Virus record (IMG/VR): IMGVR_UViG_3300018954_000006
Span: 1-38,751 of that record
Origin: a virus
Strand: one strand, 5' to 3'
DNA length: 38,751 nt
Shown here: piece by piece, positions 1 to 8,876 of the stretch
Numbering within the stretch: the stretch's first letter is position 1
Layout of the letters: the number at the start of each line of letters is the position of its first letter
Notes under the pieces: model-generated
What the model was told of the DNA's origin: nothing
The model's database searches: none
Seen by the model: only the letters and a program-made list of their open reading frames with translations
Translations under genes and position numbers: made by a program

Positions 1-30
1 CTGTCCAACTAGCCCTGTTTGAGCGTTTAC

Positions 31-124
31 GCGAGATAGTTAGATCTTATTTTATGTAATGTACTCTATGTATATAAGTAAATTGGCTTTCCCGATTTAC
101 AGTAAATCGACTTTTCCCATTTAC
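31..124 (+). repeat. 94-bp inverted repeat, left copy
   Basis: Matches the reverse complement of 26671-26764 at 93 of 94 positions (mismatch at 39). It contains an AT-rich stretch followed by a palindrome at 93-109 (cgatttac-a-gtaaatcg) and a second atttacagtaa unit at 118-128. Weaker similarity continues left to base 1, so the repeat may extend outside the window. No gene is convincing in this stretch. Confidence 0.93.
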
Positions 125-161
125 AGTAAGTTGTCCACCACGACTTACTTCCAGCCAGGTT

Positions 162-569
162 CTACCGACCGAACTCAAAATACCCCTGCACCCGACTACC
201 CAAAACCTTCGTCACCACCCGATACTTCGACTGAAACGCACTCAAGACGACAAACGTTCCCTTTTGTGCGCGACCGCTGGCTAAGTCAACCACTTCACAA
301 GCTAGCCTCTGATTAGGTACTACGGTGTCCGGGAAGAACTTAACCCTCTTGTACTTGTCATCTATCATCTTTCCCATGCAACGCCCCGTATAGGTCGCTA
401 CAGCCGTATCTAAGCCAGCATTTGCTTGCAGCTCCGGCGAGTCTTCTGCAACGGATACCAAGTATTCACCTAGAGCAGGCTTGGATTCGACAGGGTTACC
501 GTATTGATCGTAGGTTAGGGTCGTGACTCCTTCGGGTATGTAGAGGGTCATGTTGGCTGGGAAGAGCAT
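162..569 (-). CDS. Small protein of unknown function, possibly phage structural
   Basis: Not recognised with certainty. The 135-residue soluble protein has no membrane segment or signal peptide and looks beta-rich. Its size and character (short N-terminal strand region, then a stretch with a conserved-looking RCMGKMIDDKYKRVKF segment, ending in GYFEFGR) resemble small phage head-tail joining or head-closure proteins, but this is inference only. Minus-strand position agrees with the other structural genes. An internal ATG at 551 is an alternative start. It is separated from the next minus-strand gene by a hairpin at 679-699. Confidence 0.6.
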   Translation of the reverse strand: MLFPANMTLYIPEGVTTLTYDQYGNPVESKPALGEYLVSVAEDSPELQANAGLDTAVATYTGRCMGKMIDDKYKRVKFFPDTVVPNQRLACEVVDLASGRAQKGTFVVLSAFQSKYRVVTKVLGSRVQGYFEFGR

Positions 570-678
570 GATGAAGCCTTGAGCTATGAGCTGTTAGCTA
601 TCAGCTTAGAAGACACAATGGTTACGATTGCTGCTATAGATACACAAGCGTTAGCGAGTTGAGCGTAGCGAACACAAA

Positions 679-699
679 AGCCGCCTTTATCGGGCGGCT
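679..699. terminator. Hairpin terminator downstream of the KilA-N gene
   Basis: Seven-base arms agccgcc and ggcggct with a 7-base loop, with A residues to the left giving a U-run on the minus strand. It lies just past the stop of the KilA-N gene (718). The same agccgcc/ggcggct arms recur at 1954-1981 and 14140-14160. Confidence 0.7.
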
Positions 700-717
700 A
701 AAGGTCACTTAAGATGG

Positions 718-1452
718 TTACAGTAAGTGCAACTCAAAGAATGAGCTAATTGCATCATCTAAGCGATCACAGATTCTATAAATCCAGATTGACCTTTGTG
801 TTCCATTGCACAATCGCTCTTCTTTGCGCCGTTCTAGTCCGCATTTGCTGACGTGTTGACCTAATCGTGTTCGCACTGAAAGATCTGCACCAACACGACC
901 ATAGCCTAGCTCTTCTGCCCGTTCAGCGGCACCTAGCCAGCGCTCAGTAGATGCTGGCAGTTGTGGTTGGTGAATCAGAATGTTTAAAACAGTGTCTTGC
1001 AGTCCTTGTTTGATCCGAGGATTATCTTTGTCAATGTCAAAATATTCCAGTCCTCGCATAATTATGTCAATCTGCTGCGCTGGAAGCATTAGCGGGGCTT
1101 CACACTCTTTTGTTAGACTTACGCTGCCATTGTTGAGCAATTCATCAATCCAAAAATCTACTTGAACTGCAAACTCATCACTACACCATTGAGCAAAACG
1201 CAAAGCTACTTTAGGGTGTCCCCAAGTACCTTGTGATTCTGGAGTGCCACCCTGAATTGTTTGTACTAATTCCGTAACGGGGATCTGCGTTACGGCTGAA
1301 AGTGTTCGTAGATAAGACTTTGAACCATCCAAACGACTCCAGTCATAAAACCGTTTTCCTGTAGCATGAGCCATATCTGTTAGACAGACATAACGGTTGT
1401 CTGGATGGATGCGAATTGTACGATTGTTCCAAGACTTGATAAGATGAGACAT
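718..1452 (-). CDS. KilA-N domain DNA-binding protein with shared C-terminal domain
   Basis: Residues about 5-105 form a KilA-N domain, a DNA-binding fold common in phage antirepressors and regulators (visible: CLTDMAHATGKRFYDW, then WGHPKVALRFAQWCSDEFAVQVDFWI). Residues about 122-244 match the C-terminal domain of the HTH protein at 14334-15116 at roughly two thirds identity, for example GADLS.RTRLGQHVSK and ERAEELG. The pair therefore differ in DNA-binding module but share a second domain of unknown role. It is divergent from the RHH gene at 1556, so the two may share a control region at 1453-1555. Function as a phage regulator or antirepressor is inferred from the domain. Confidence 0.85.
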   Translation of the reverse strand: MSHLIKSWNNRTIRIHPDNRYVCLTDMAHATGKRFYDWSRLDGSKSYLRTLSAVTQIPVTELVQTIQGGTPESQGTWGHPKVALRFAQWCSDEFAVQVDFWIDELLNNGSVSLTKECEAPLMLPAQQIDIIMRGLEYFDIDKDNPRIKQGLQDTVLNILIHQPQLPASTERWLGAAERAEELGYGRVGADLSVRTRLGQHVSKCGLERRKEERLCNGTQRSIWIYRICDRLDDAISSFFELHLL

Positions 1453-1491
1453 AAGTGCCTTTTTGTTGATTTGTTGCCACTAAAGTTGCAG

Positions 1492-1520
1492 TTGACAGCC
1501 TTAACTTTGTTGGCTATACT
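1492..1520 (+). promoter_or_regulatory. Consensus sigma-70 promoter of the RHH gene at 1556
   Basis: TTGACA at 1492-1497, a 17-base spacer, and TATACT at 1515-1520. The downstream leader (cattgtacaccataaaagc, then aaatag) is almost the same as the leader of the paralogous RHH gene at 25367, whose promoter at 25304-25332 also has TTGACA and a 17-base spacer. Confidence 0.85.
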
Positions 1521-1555
1521 CATTGTACACCATAAAAGCATAAATAGAGCAGAAA

Positions 1556-1927
1556 ATGCCTAAAATATCTATCGAGATAACCGAACATGAAGATGCAGTT
1601 CTTAAAGCACATTGCAAGAGATTTAGCCAAACCAAAACTGCAATTCTTCGCGAGTATATACGATCACTGGCTCCTGACACGCAATGGCTGCCGAAAGGCT
1701 GGGTAGAAAATGCTGTTGACAGGAAAATCGAAGGCACATATAAAGAGCATTGGGTGACATTAAACCCTAACGCACAAGGCTATGAGTGGACTGCCATTAA
1801 TTGCTGGACAAACAAAGCATTAGTATTGCCAGAAACTGAAACTTTTGACAATTTGGGGAGCGACCCTTACATGGCTATTTCAAAAGTTCAATACATTCTT
1901 GACGATATAACTGGTTCGTCTCATTAG
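1556..1927 (+). CDS. Ribbon-helix-helix protein with C-terminal sensor-like domain
   Basis: The N-terminal 45 residues fit an RHH DNA-binding domain: a strand (KISIEITEHED), then helices with TKTAILREYIRSL. Residues about 55-123 form a small alpha/beta domain (KIEGTYKEHWVTLNPNAQGYEW, then A.SKVQYILDD). It aligns with the proteins at 25367 and 25732 over its whole length and with 10507 in the RHH part. RHH proteins usually act as dimeric autorepressors. The strong promoter directly upstream suggests autoregulation, but that is inference. It terminates before a bidirectional hairpin at 1954-1981. Confidence 0.8.
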   Translation: MPKISIEITEHEDAVLKAHCKRFSQTKTAILREYIRSLAPDTQWLPKGWVENAVDRKIEGTYKEHWVTLNPNAQGYEWTAINCWTNKALVLPETETFDNLGSDPYMAISKVQYILDDITGSSH

Positions 1928-1953
1928 TACCCATCTTAATCTTTCCACCAAAA

Positions 1954-1981
1954 AGCCGCCCCAAGTTTCCTCAAGGCGGCT
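1954..1981. terminator. Bidirectional terminator between convergent genes
   Basis: Arms agccgcc and ggcggct (14-base loop) sit between the plus-strand stop at 1927 and the minus-strand stop at 2006. An A run precedes it, giving a U-run in the minus-strand transcript. Confidence 0.7.
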
Positions 1982-2005
1982 CTCGCATTCTATAGCCAAC
2001 TAGGG

Positions 2006-2626
2006 CTACAGTAGCGGCGGAATATCCGGGCTAGCAGGAACGTCGGGGACGGTGGGCGCTTCTGAGCTGGGAAGAATCTGGTCGATCAGGGTATTGGTTT
2101 TCTGCTCGGCAGCAGCTACAGCTTCTTCGGCTGACTGAAGATTGGCTTTAGCTTTGGCGATCTCAGTTTTATCAGACTCATCATCCGATGTTAACTGGTC
2201 TACTTGAGCCTGAAGCATCCCCAGCTTTTCTTGAGCGGACTTCAGTTCAGCTTGAGCCTTTTGTAGCTCGGCTTTGTTTGTTTCATCATCGGCAGCGCTG
2301 GATTTCAGTTCGTTGAGTTTAGCGATTGCGGCGTCAAATCTAGATTGTTCAATTGGCATAGATAAATCTCCTAGTTGTTCTTCGAGTATGGCAGAAATGA
2401 GTGTGTTGACGACAATGTTAGCGCTTTGTTCCGGCGTACCTTCTGGTAAGACAGACAGGAGGGGCAGAGATTCTTTAATGAGAAGTAGATAAGACATCAA
2501 CTCACTTGATGACGATCCTATCCTCCCACTCCGAAGTCTCGTCAGAAGTTCCGCCTGTATTAGAGCGATCACTTCAATCTGATTCTGAGCGACTGTAGCG
2601 AAGGTTGCCACTGTAGCTTCAGGCAC
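2006..2626 (-). CDS. Coiled-coil protein of unknown function
   Basis: 206 residues. Residues about 95-185 are a long coiled coil rich in A, E, K and Q (heptads such as AELQKAQAELKSAQEKL). The C-terminus is proline-rich (APTVPDVPASPDIPPLL). No signal peptide or membrane segment. It overlaps the upstream minus-strand gene by 8 bases, so the two are probably co-translated. Together they resemble low-complexity accessory virion proteins, but no family is recognised and the role is unknown. Confidence 0.75.
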   Translation of the reverse strand: MPEATVATFATVAQNQIEVIALIQAELLTRLRSGRIGSSSSELMSYLLLIKESLPLLSVLPEGTPEQSANIVVNTLISAILEEQLGDLSMPIEQSRFDAAIAKLNELKSSAADDETNKAELQKAQAELKSAQEKLGMLQAQVDQLTSDDESDKTEIAKAKANLQSAEEAVAAAEQKTNTLIDQILPSSEAPTVPDVPASPDIPPLL

Positions 2627-3017
2627 GGGCTGGCGACTCCAGGATCTCTTTAGCTTGCTCTAGTGGCAAAGTGACCGCAGTTGTGCCGGGAGTGGAGTTC
2701 TGAAGAGTAATCTGATCACCTTCAACTTTAGTGACCGTAATCCCATAAGACTCGCCATTAGGGGCAGTAAACGAGAAATACTGACCTTCTTTGTATTCAA
2801 GTTGTTTGGACTCACTGGGATCTTTTAGTCCTTCAACTGGCTCGACTGGAACGACGTTGCCCCCTTCAGAAGGCGGGACTTGAGTGGGTTGGTCAGTTTG
2901 GTTAGGTTGCTGTTGAACAGTCTCTTTGTCAATATCAAGTTCGGATGGTGGCACAATGTCGTTGCTAAGTTTAACCTCTTCGCTTGACGGAGCTTGACTG
3001 TCTGGTACTTCTGGCAT
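2619..3017 (-). CDS. Small acidic protein, disordered N-terminus and beta-barrel-like C-terminus
   Basis: Residues 1-75 are rich in P, S, Q and E and probably disordered. Residues 76-132 look like a compact beta domain (EGQYFSFTAPNGESYGITVTK, then DQITLQN). The ATG at 3017 is preferred over the one at 3044 because purine-rich GAAGAAAG lies just upstream. Overlaps the coiled-coil gene downstream by 8 bases. The Pro/Gln linker followed by a small barrel is compatible with a phage decoration protein, but this is not established. Confidence 0.7.
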   Translation of the reverse strand: MPEVPDSQAPSSEEVKLSNDIVPPSELDIDKETVQQQPNQTDQPTQVPPSEGGNVVPVEPVEGLKDPSESKQLEYKEGQYFSFTAPNGESYGITVTKVEGDQITLQNSTPGTTAVTLPLEQAKEILESPARA

Positions 3018-3132
3018 GATTCTTTCTTCTACGTACAATATCAATAGTATTATAGCAAACTTGTGCGCCTTTTGCCGCGAAAGTTGACGTACACCGAAAG
3101 ATATAGTAGGTTAGGAAAAATCTGGGTGCAGG

Positions 3133-3318
3133 ATGATGAAGTTTTGTATAGATCAACGTTTTCAGTTGCTATACCACTGGAATGAGAAGGAGCAGTTGTG
3201 GCAGTGGGGCGTCACAGATAATACAACTGATAGTGTGCATTGCGGAGTTTCGGTGAGTCAGTTAGACTTGATTGCAGAGGCAGTTGAGAAAATGAAATTT
3301 TGGAGAAAGATTCAATAG
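3133..3318 (+). CDS. Small protein of unknown function
   Basis: 61 residues, divergent from the minus-strand gene at 3017. First of a plus-strand run of short genes (3133-4774). Aromatic-rich middle (YHWNEKEQLWQWGVTD) and an amphipathic C-terminal helix. Start codons at 3133 and 3136 are both possible. Not recognised. Confidence 0.6.
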   Translation: MMKFCIDQRFQLLYHWNEKEQLWQWGVTDNTTDSVHCGVSVSQLDLIAEAVEKMKFWRKIQ

Positions 3319-3353
3319 AATTGAGTAAACCCTTTATAGTGAGTGAAACGAAC

Positions 3354-3701
3354 GTGGGTACACGAGTTGAGTTCAATAATGTAATCGCATTGCGCCAGTG
3401 GTCACCATTGGTAGCTGTAGAAACTATAGTTCCACCAGATGATGAATTAGCTATCGGGTGGGCACATCCATTCCGTAAGTCGGGTCACCGAATTTATTCA
3501 CTCGATCAGCAAATGTGTCTACTGGAAACTGAAGGCAATCAAAAGTTTAAGCGACTGTTAGCTTATGTCAAGCTAAAGTATTATGGAGTGGAAATGACCC
3601 CAGCAGGAATCGAAACATTTGGTGAATATATTATTCAACGAGTTGTGTCTCAAGAGGAATCGAATACATGGTTAAGAATACAATCTCCGGTGCAAAACTA
3701 G
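3354..3701 (+). CDS. Small protein of unknown function with GTG start cassette
   Basis: Open from a TTG at 3300. The GTG at 3354 is preferred because it sits in the recurring cassette gagtgaaacgaacGTGg that also precedes genes at 4170, 4448, 24346 and 31362. About 115 residues, soluble, no recognised domain. It shares 34 bases with the next gene, suggesting translational coupling. Confidence 0.65.
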   Translation: MGTRVEFNNVIALRQWSPLVAVETIVPPDDELAIGWAHPFRKSGHRIYSLDQQMCLLETEGNQKFKRLLAYVKLKYYGVEMTPAGIETFGEYIIQRVVSQEESNTWLRIQSPVQN

Positions 3702-3901
3702 AAAGTGACATCATTGGCTTAACATCTGGATTAGAAATCCAAGTCCGTGAATGTGCCTCTACTGGAAGCAATCGCTACATGGCATGGCTCTCCGGACATC
3801 ATCATTCATTCGCAGTCGGACGGTCACCATTGGAGGCTATTGGGGCTTTGGTGAGCGAAAACAAGGATCTGTTTGATGTTGAGAAGATTAACTTTCGGTA
3901 G
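3668..3901 (+). CDS. Small protein of unknown function, possibly HicB-like fold
   Basis: 77 residues. The pattern of two strands (LEIQVREC, YMAWLSG) followed by FAVGRSPLEAIGALVSEN resembles the strand-strand-helix of HicB-type domains (glycine, then a helix beginning with EA). The similarity is by eye only. Overlaps the preceding gene by 34 bases. Confidence 0.55.
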   Translation: MVKNTISGAKLESDIIGLTSGLEIQVRECASTGSNRYMAWLSGHHHSFAVGRSPLEAIGALVSENKDLFDVEKINFR

Positions 3902-3918
3902 GTATGAGAGGAGCGAAT

Positions 3919-4152
3919 ATGGCATTATTCAACGACACCAGTACTATCAAACCCGATCGCCTAGCTAATGAAACCGTTAGTGTGGCTTTGGTTACTGATG
4001 GGCGCAAGACGCTTCATGTAGTGACTAAATTCTATTGGTACGAGCAAGTGCAATATATTGAAGCCGACCCCAGATTTGAGATAACTTGTGGCGGAACCTT
4101 AGAAACCTATGGCGACTTAAAAACTGCTGTAGACCGCTATAACGAGCTATAG
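3919..4152 (+). CDS. Small protein of unknown function
   Basis: 77 residues starting at the ATG at 3919, which has GAGAGGAG about 8 bases upstream. The earlier in-frame ATG at 3904 has poorer context. Mixed alpha/beta, ends in an amphipathic helix (LKTAVDRYNEL). Part of the plus-strand run. Confidence 0.6.
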   Translation: MALFNDTSTIKPDRLANETVSVALVTDGRKTLHVVTKFYWYEQVQYIEADPRFEITCGGTLETYGDLKTAVDRYNEL

Positions 4153-4169
4153 GAGTGAACGTAGTGAAC

Positions 4170-4391
4170 ATGGACTCAAAGTTAATATCCTTACCCGAAG
4201 CTCGTAGACAAATCCAGCTCAAGTATCCAGCACTCAGCTTCACAGTTTTACCGAAAGCCGTAGAAGAGCTAGGGATCACAATCGAGACTCAAGAAATCAA
4301 ATGTCTGTCTGTAGAAGACTTTGAAAAGTTAACAGAATACTTGGGTAACTCAGAAGTCCGAGAAAGGTTGCACCGACTGTCTTTGCGTTGA
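4170..4391 (+). CDS. Small protein of unknown function
   Basis: 73 residues. The ATG at 4170 follows the cassette ggagtgaacgtagtgaac, the same layout as several other genes in this element. Contains LPEARRQIQLKYP and an acidic C-terminal helix region. No recognised domain. Confidence 0.6.
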   Translation: MDSKLISLPEARRQIQLKYPALSFTVLPKAVEELGITIETQEIKCLSVEDFEKLTEYLGNSEVRERLHRLSLR

Positions 4392-4447
4392 CGCCGAATG
4401 TAACTGAAGTTAGACTGTTGTAAACTATAGAAGCGAGAGCAACGAAC

Positions 4448-4774
4448 GTGGAATTCGCAATTGAAACTATCCTGACAATTCTTACTGGTGTTGCGTTTGA
4501 ACAAGGACTAGATAACGCCAAGAATTTTATTGAGTATATGACCGGAGAACCTGCTAGTGAATTGACATTTGTAGCTGGCATTCGACCAGAATTGTGTAAA
4601 AAAGAAATCTTTCGTCAGCATCCGAAGCTAAAGCGAGTTTTAGAGTGGCGCAATATCGACAAAACAAATTACAACTTGTACCTACAGTCGGCGATTGATA
4701 ACTTTGGCGCAACCTTAACCATTGAGCCAATTGAAAATATGCCAAGCCCTAAAGATTGTTTAGGTCAAATCTAG
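4448..4774 (+). CDS. Small protein of unknown function
   Basis: 108 residues from a GTG that follows gcgagagcaacgaac, another copy of the start cassette. Begins with a hydrophobic stretch (AIETILTILTGVAFEQGL) that could be a buried or surface helix rather than a membrane anchor. The remainder is soluble. Last of the small-gene run before the HNH gene. Confidence 0.6.
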   Translation: MEFAIETILTILTGVAFEQGLDNAKNFIEYMTGEPASELTFVAGIRPELCKKEIFRQHPKLKRVLEWRNIDKTNYNLYLQSAIDNFGATLTIEPIENMPSPKDCLGQI

Positions 4775-4831
4775 ATCAGCATCGGGTGCGTCTGCTAGCT
4801 TTTGTAAACTTTATTGAGCGAGAGTGGGCGG

Positions 4832-5650
4832 ATGGAGTTTTGCGAAGCAAACTTGAAGACTACAGGAGTGGGTTGCCCGAAGTTTGATCCAGATAAGTAC
4901 GTGTTAGGGGGTCTGTGTCGTAAGTTTCCCGATGAGCATCAATGGGGTTCTACAGGCAAAAGCTTGAGGCGCAAAAATAACACTGGTCATGCTGGCAATT
5001 GCATTTGCTGCAAAAAGGGCTGGACTGTTGAACAAGCTATTTACAGGCAAAAAATCAAAACCCAATCCGAAGCAGAGCGTTTAGAGGAGCAGTCACTAAG
5101 AAGTCTGAATGGAGAAGAGTGGCGAGATATTAATGGTTGGGAAGGCGAGTATGAAGTATCTAATTTAGGGCAGGTCAGAAGTATTAAAAACAACCTTGTC
5201 CTAAAACCAAAAATAGATCGACGTTATTGCTCTGTGGGTTTCTATGTTGCAGAAACAGGAAAATTCAAAAGATATCTAGTGCATCGTTTGGTTGCTATAG
5301 CCTTTATTGGTGAGCCTCCAACTCAGCAACATCAAGTCAACCACATTGATGGCAATCCTTCTAACAATAACGTTGCTAATTTAGAATGGGTCACACCATT
5401 GGAAAATACAAGACACGCAATAGAAGTGCTCAAGGTGTCTAAAGTCAACAGTGGTAACTTTCAAGCCGGAAGTCAGCACAAAGCATCAAAAATGACAGAA
5501 GATGACGTGAAGTGGATTCTAGATAATCAAGCCACAATGAAGCGGAAAGATATGGCAGCAGCCATAGGCGTATCTGTAGCACTCATTAACGACATCTGCT
5601 TGCGCCGACGTTGGACTCATATTACAAGTTGGTACGGCTTGTCAGATTAA
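4832..5650 (+). CDS. HNH homing-type endonuclease with NUMOD4 domain
   Basis: About 272 residues. A cysteine-containing N-terminal region (CICCKKGW) is followed by a NUMOD4-type module (EEWRDINGWEGEYEVSNLGQVRSI, residues about 95-125) and an HNH_3-type core (VHRLVAIAF, then HQVNHIDGNPSNNNVANLEWVT). The C-terminal helix-turn-helix (KDMAAAIGVSVALINDI) probably contacts DNA. This is the classic layout of phage free-standing homing endonucleases. The frame is open from TTG 4814. It converges with and overlaps the 1049-residue minus-strand gene by 9 bases, as expected for a gene inserted between others. Confidence 0.88.
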   Translation: MEFCEANLKTTGVGCPKFDPDKYVLGGLCRKFPDEHQWGSTGKSLRRKNNTGHAGNCICCKKGWTVEQAIYRQKIKTQSEAERLEEQSLRSLNGEEWRDINGWEGEYEVSNLGQVRSIKNNLVLKPKIDRRYCSVGFYVAETGKFKRYLVHRLVAIAFIGEPPTQQHQVNHIDGNPSNNNVANLEWVTPLENTRHAIEVLKVSKVNSGNFQAGSQHKASKMTEDDVKWILDNQATMKRKDMAAAIGVSVALINDICLRRRWTHITSWYGLSD

Positions 5651-8600
5651 CGGCGACGAACAACTGGGGAGTCTAATTTGATCTCTATATTTGTAGAGAA
5701 TGCAGAGACTCTCCAGTATTTCGGCTTCCCAAAAGAAAAAGAATTCTTTTCTGATGATGCCGTCAGCACCTAAGAAATCTGGCTGGCTGGCGGCAAAACT
5801 GCCTTCCATTAGCCCAGTGTCAATGTATTGAGATTTAATATATTCATACATCGCTTTTATCATTCCAAAAGTAATTAAACTATTGCCACCAGCTAAATTA
5901 GCATAAATAGCAGCTCTAAGTGTTAATGATGCTGTAGCTGGCTCATGATATAAAACTTCAGCACCTCGCTTAACGGTGTAATTAGTTGGAGGCTGATTAG
6001 ATACCCTTGTTCTATGAAAAGAAAAAAGGAATCCTAAAAACCTCATTACTATTCTTTCTGACTGCTTCCCCCATTTAGATTTACCTAAACCTTTCTGTAC
6101 AAGCAGGTGCCATCCTTTTGCAGCGGAATGCAAAGGTCTAGTAAAATATTGACACCATTCACTGTTTGGATCGATGGTGTTCTCTGTAAATACGTTGTAT
6201 CCTCGATTGTCTATAAAGTCTGAAGCATCCCAGTAGTTAATTGCAAACCCCTGAAAAAACAATCCATTAATCTTGTCGGAATTTGCTTTTTGGTAAGCGT
6301 CTTGAGAGTCACTTAAAAATGTCAATTGGTTTGTCAGCCGATCCCATTGTTCCGTTAATACTAAATGGTACGGATCAGTATAGCCTGCCATAATTATTGC
6401 CCCTCGCCACGAGTCAATAGCCCTGTTTTCTAAGTTAAGTGTGAACAAGTTTACACCTGGCACATACCGTAACTCGTTCGTGGGCGCACCAACGGCTTCA
6501 AAGTTTCCGCACCATAAAGTGTGTGCGGTTTTCAATTTAGATACAACTGCCGCTTTGTATGTTTGTGAATAACTGGGTAGATCTTCGGGAGCAGAACCAA
6601 GCCACCAGATCCAAAGCACAACTCTTTGGGTTCCAATCGCCTGTACTTCAATATTAGTTACGGTGCCATCTGCGGGTGGGTGCGAATTAGGTTTACCAGC
6701 TAAAACCAAATCATTAACGCCAATGCTCTTTGCAGACCAATCAAAACTTTGTGGAATGTCTGCAAAATATTCTGTTCCATTAACTGTCACCTTAACTTGA
6801 CACCCAAAGTCATTAATCTCATCCAATTTAGCAAATATTGTAAATGGCAATTTAGGAATCGCTCCAATCAAATCAGGAGCTAGTCCTCGTGTTAAAAAAC
6901 CAATTCCAGTGAAGCCTCCTTTACCCCACATATCAGCTTTGTAAACATCTCTTTTGACGCCATTGATAACTACAGATTCTTGAGTTACCGTAAGCTGTCC
7001 TCCTAGTCCGCTGTAGCTATAAATTGGCTGTTCTGCTATAAATGGATTCCAAACGTTTGTTGCTGTGTTCCACTTTATAAACTCTTTGCTAACGAAGTTT
7101 CTAAGAACTGGAATATTGCTTCCAGGTACAGGTAGGCGGGCAATGTAATATTTTGAGAAATCAAAAGCATTTTGAGACAGGCTTATGATTATGTCTAATG
7201 TTGTTGCTTGAGAACAAGCTGTTTCAACTTGAATCGTTGTTGTTGCATCTACAGAAGGTTGAACTGCAAAATTTTGAATCTCAATAGAGGGAAACAGAAC
7301 ACTGCTGGCACCTACATCTAGTCGCATCCACAAGTTTTTATCGCCACCGAAATTTCTGGTAGCAGAGAAGGTTCTAGTATCGTTAGATGGGGCTACAATA
7401 ACTTGGCTACCTGGGTGACGAAATGGATCTTGCGAATCGTATTTTTTATACCAACACGAAGAGTTTTCAATCTGGGCTGAACGCACCTCGGTCAACCCGG
7501 TATAGTACATACAGCGATACCAAAATTCGTCTTCGGTGACTTCCCACAGTTTTTGGTATGCTTCAAAAGACCAGGCAAATGTATCAATTGCCGCAAGTGC
7601 CTCACCTGGACGAAGCTTACGGTGCATAGGGTAAGGTTCGTATAATTCATTAGCTTGAATGATCTCACCCGTATAAGTCGAAAATGTGACCTTCAGTTGT
7701 CCTGTATATGGCTGCACAAGTTTAACCAATCCAACAGGTTCATTAGTTGGCAAAGGCTGTCTTCCGCCTGGTTGTTGGGCATCTGAATAAAAACGACGTA
7801 TCAAACCTTTCATAGATACGTCAGTTACCCAATAATCTATTTCATAAAAAGAATTAGGATTGTAACGAGGAAAAGCGTAAACGTTTTGCCACAACAATTC
7901 TTCGTTCATCGGAATGACCCGATAAACATTTGCTAATTTCTCACCAAAGGTGGGACTACCGTAAGGAATTTGTCCAATTCCATTATTAAAATTTACAACC
8001 AGATTAAAATAGCCGTTATTAAGTGGATCTTGAGCCACAGGAGCTTTGCTAGGGACTGCCTCTAGGTTGCAGAGCCAATGAGCTGCCGAAATATTGTTTT
8101 CATCCAATGTCTGCCAATCGATAGGCGGGAAAGGTTTGATTGGATAGAGGAACTGAATGGCTGCATGAGCCATAGTCTCAGCTAACGACAGCCAGTATTC
8201 GTCTGCCGTAATCTCATGGGCGTACATAGCCGCCCGAACACCAACAAACTGTCCTTCAGTAGTACAACTTTGGAAGGTAAAATAGGCTCCGCGCCCTAAT
8301 ACGTCATGAAAAGAATTTGTACTGAGTCCAGCCGAGTTGATAATGAACGGCTTCTGATCCCTCGTGTACCTCGATAGCCACCTCTTGACGCCTTCAATAT
8401 ACCCAAGTATCTCATCACCATTAATAATTTCGGTGCGATACGGCTCACACTCGCCCTGCAAATACTCGACAAAAGTCGCCTGAACTTGCTTTAGTTGCCC
8501 TTGTAACTTCACCTCGAACCGTTCGCAGATATAAACCTTGCCCCTTTCAGCTCCGTCCGGCGTCCAGGCAAAGGGGGTTGCGCCTCGTAGAAATCTCAGC

Positions 8601-8791
8601 TTCTCGACCACTACAGCAGCATCAGTTTCCATCAGCCAGTCACTTGTAACCGACCACTCCTCAACGCCATCTGTAACCCCCACAGAAGCCGTCTGAACGT
8701 ATCCGTCACCGAGCGGAGTCTCTTTGTAGGAGAAACGCACAGACTTCGTTGCAGTCAATTCTGGTGGGAGTATTAGGGTGGGAATAGACAT
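5642..8791 (-). CDS. Phage tail protein: gpM-like domain fused to a large enzyme or receptor-binding-like region
   Basis: 1049 residues. Residues about 1-115 align with the separate gpM-like protein at 9390-9734 (shared LGDGY.Q, VTS, RG...F.WTPD, a C..R.EV.L strand and TF.E). LambdaM-type proteins sit at the tail tip. The remaining 930 residues contain helical blocks (about 120-250 and 830-1030) around beta-rich middle regions (about 370-640). Aromatic and carbohydrate-enzyme-like features (YWLSLAETMAHAAIQF, WRGAIIMAGYTDPY) suggest an alpha/alpha toroid plus beta-sandwich arrangement. That would fit a tail-associated polysaccharide-binding or degrading protein acting on the cyanobacterial sheath. 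This functional reading is inference; only the M domain is recognised. Confidence 0.8.
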   Translation of the reverse strand: MSIPTLILPPELTATKSVRFSYKETPLGDGYVQTASVGVTDGVEEWSVTSDWLMETDAAVVVEKLRFLRGATPFAWTPDGAERGKVYICERFEVKLQGQLKQVQATFVEYLQGECEPYRTEIINGDEILGYIEGVKRWLSRYTRDQKPFIINSAGLSTNSFHDVLGRGAYFTFQSCTTEGQFVGVRAAMYAHEITADEYWLSLAETMAHAAIQFLYPIKPFPPIDWQTLDENNISAAHWLCNLEAVPSKAPVAQDPLNNGYFNLVVNFNNGIGQIPYGSPTFGEKLANVYRVIPMNEELLWQNVYAFPRYNPNSFYEIDYWVTDVSMKGLIRRFYSDAQQPGGRQPLPTNEPVGLVKLVQPYTGQLKVTFSTYTGEIIQANELYEPYPMHRKLRPGEALAAIDTFAWSFEAYQKLWEVTEDEFWYRCMYYTGLTEVRSAQIENSSCWYKKYDSQDPFRHPGSQVIVAPSNDTRTFSATRNFGGDKNLWMRLDVGASSVLFPSIEIQNFAVQPSVDATTTIQVETACSQATTLDIIISLSQNAFDFSKYYIARLPVPGSNIPVLRNFVSKEFIKWNTATNVWNPFIAEQPIYSYSGLGGQLTVTQESVVINGVKRDVYKADMWGKGGFTGIGFLTRGLAPDLIGAIPKLPFTIFAKLDEINDFGCQVKVTVNGTEYFADIPQSFDWSAKSIGVNDLVLAGKPNSHPPADGTVTNIEVQAIGTQRVVLWIWWLGSAPEDLPSYSQTYKAAVVSKLKTAHTLWCGNFEAVGAPTNELRYVPGVNLFTLNLENRAIDSWRGAIIMAGYTDPYHLVLTEQWDRLTNQLTFLSDSQDAYQKANSDKINGLFFQGFAINYWDASDFIDNRGYNVFTENTIDPNSEWCQYFTRPLHSAAKGWHLLVQKGLGKSKWGKQSERIVMRFLGFLFSFHRTRVSNQPPTNYTVKRGAEVLYHEPATASLTLRAAIYANLAGGNSLITFGMIKAMYEYIKSQYIDTGLMEGSFAASQPDFLGADGIIRKEFFFFWEAEILESLCILYKYRDQIRLPSCSSPLI

Positions 8792-8876
8792 AAAAAATGG
8801 CTGACGCAGCTAACTACATCAACCATTTTCCGGGCAATACCGTGAATATTCGTAAGTAAATGCACTCATCTGTAAG

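Noticed and set aside
59-316. 85-residue plus-strand ORF
   Set aside because: It lies over the inverted repeat and antisense to the 162-569 gene, with a low-complexity S/P/Y/T composition; treated as spurious.
8797-8859. 20-residue plus-strand ORF in the gap before the large tail gene
   Set aside because: Too short and lacking a ribosome site.
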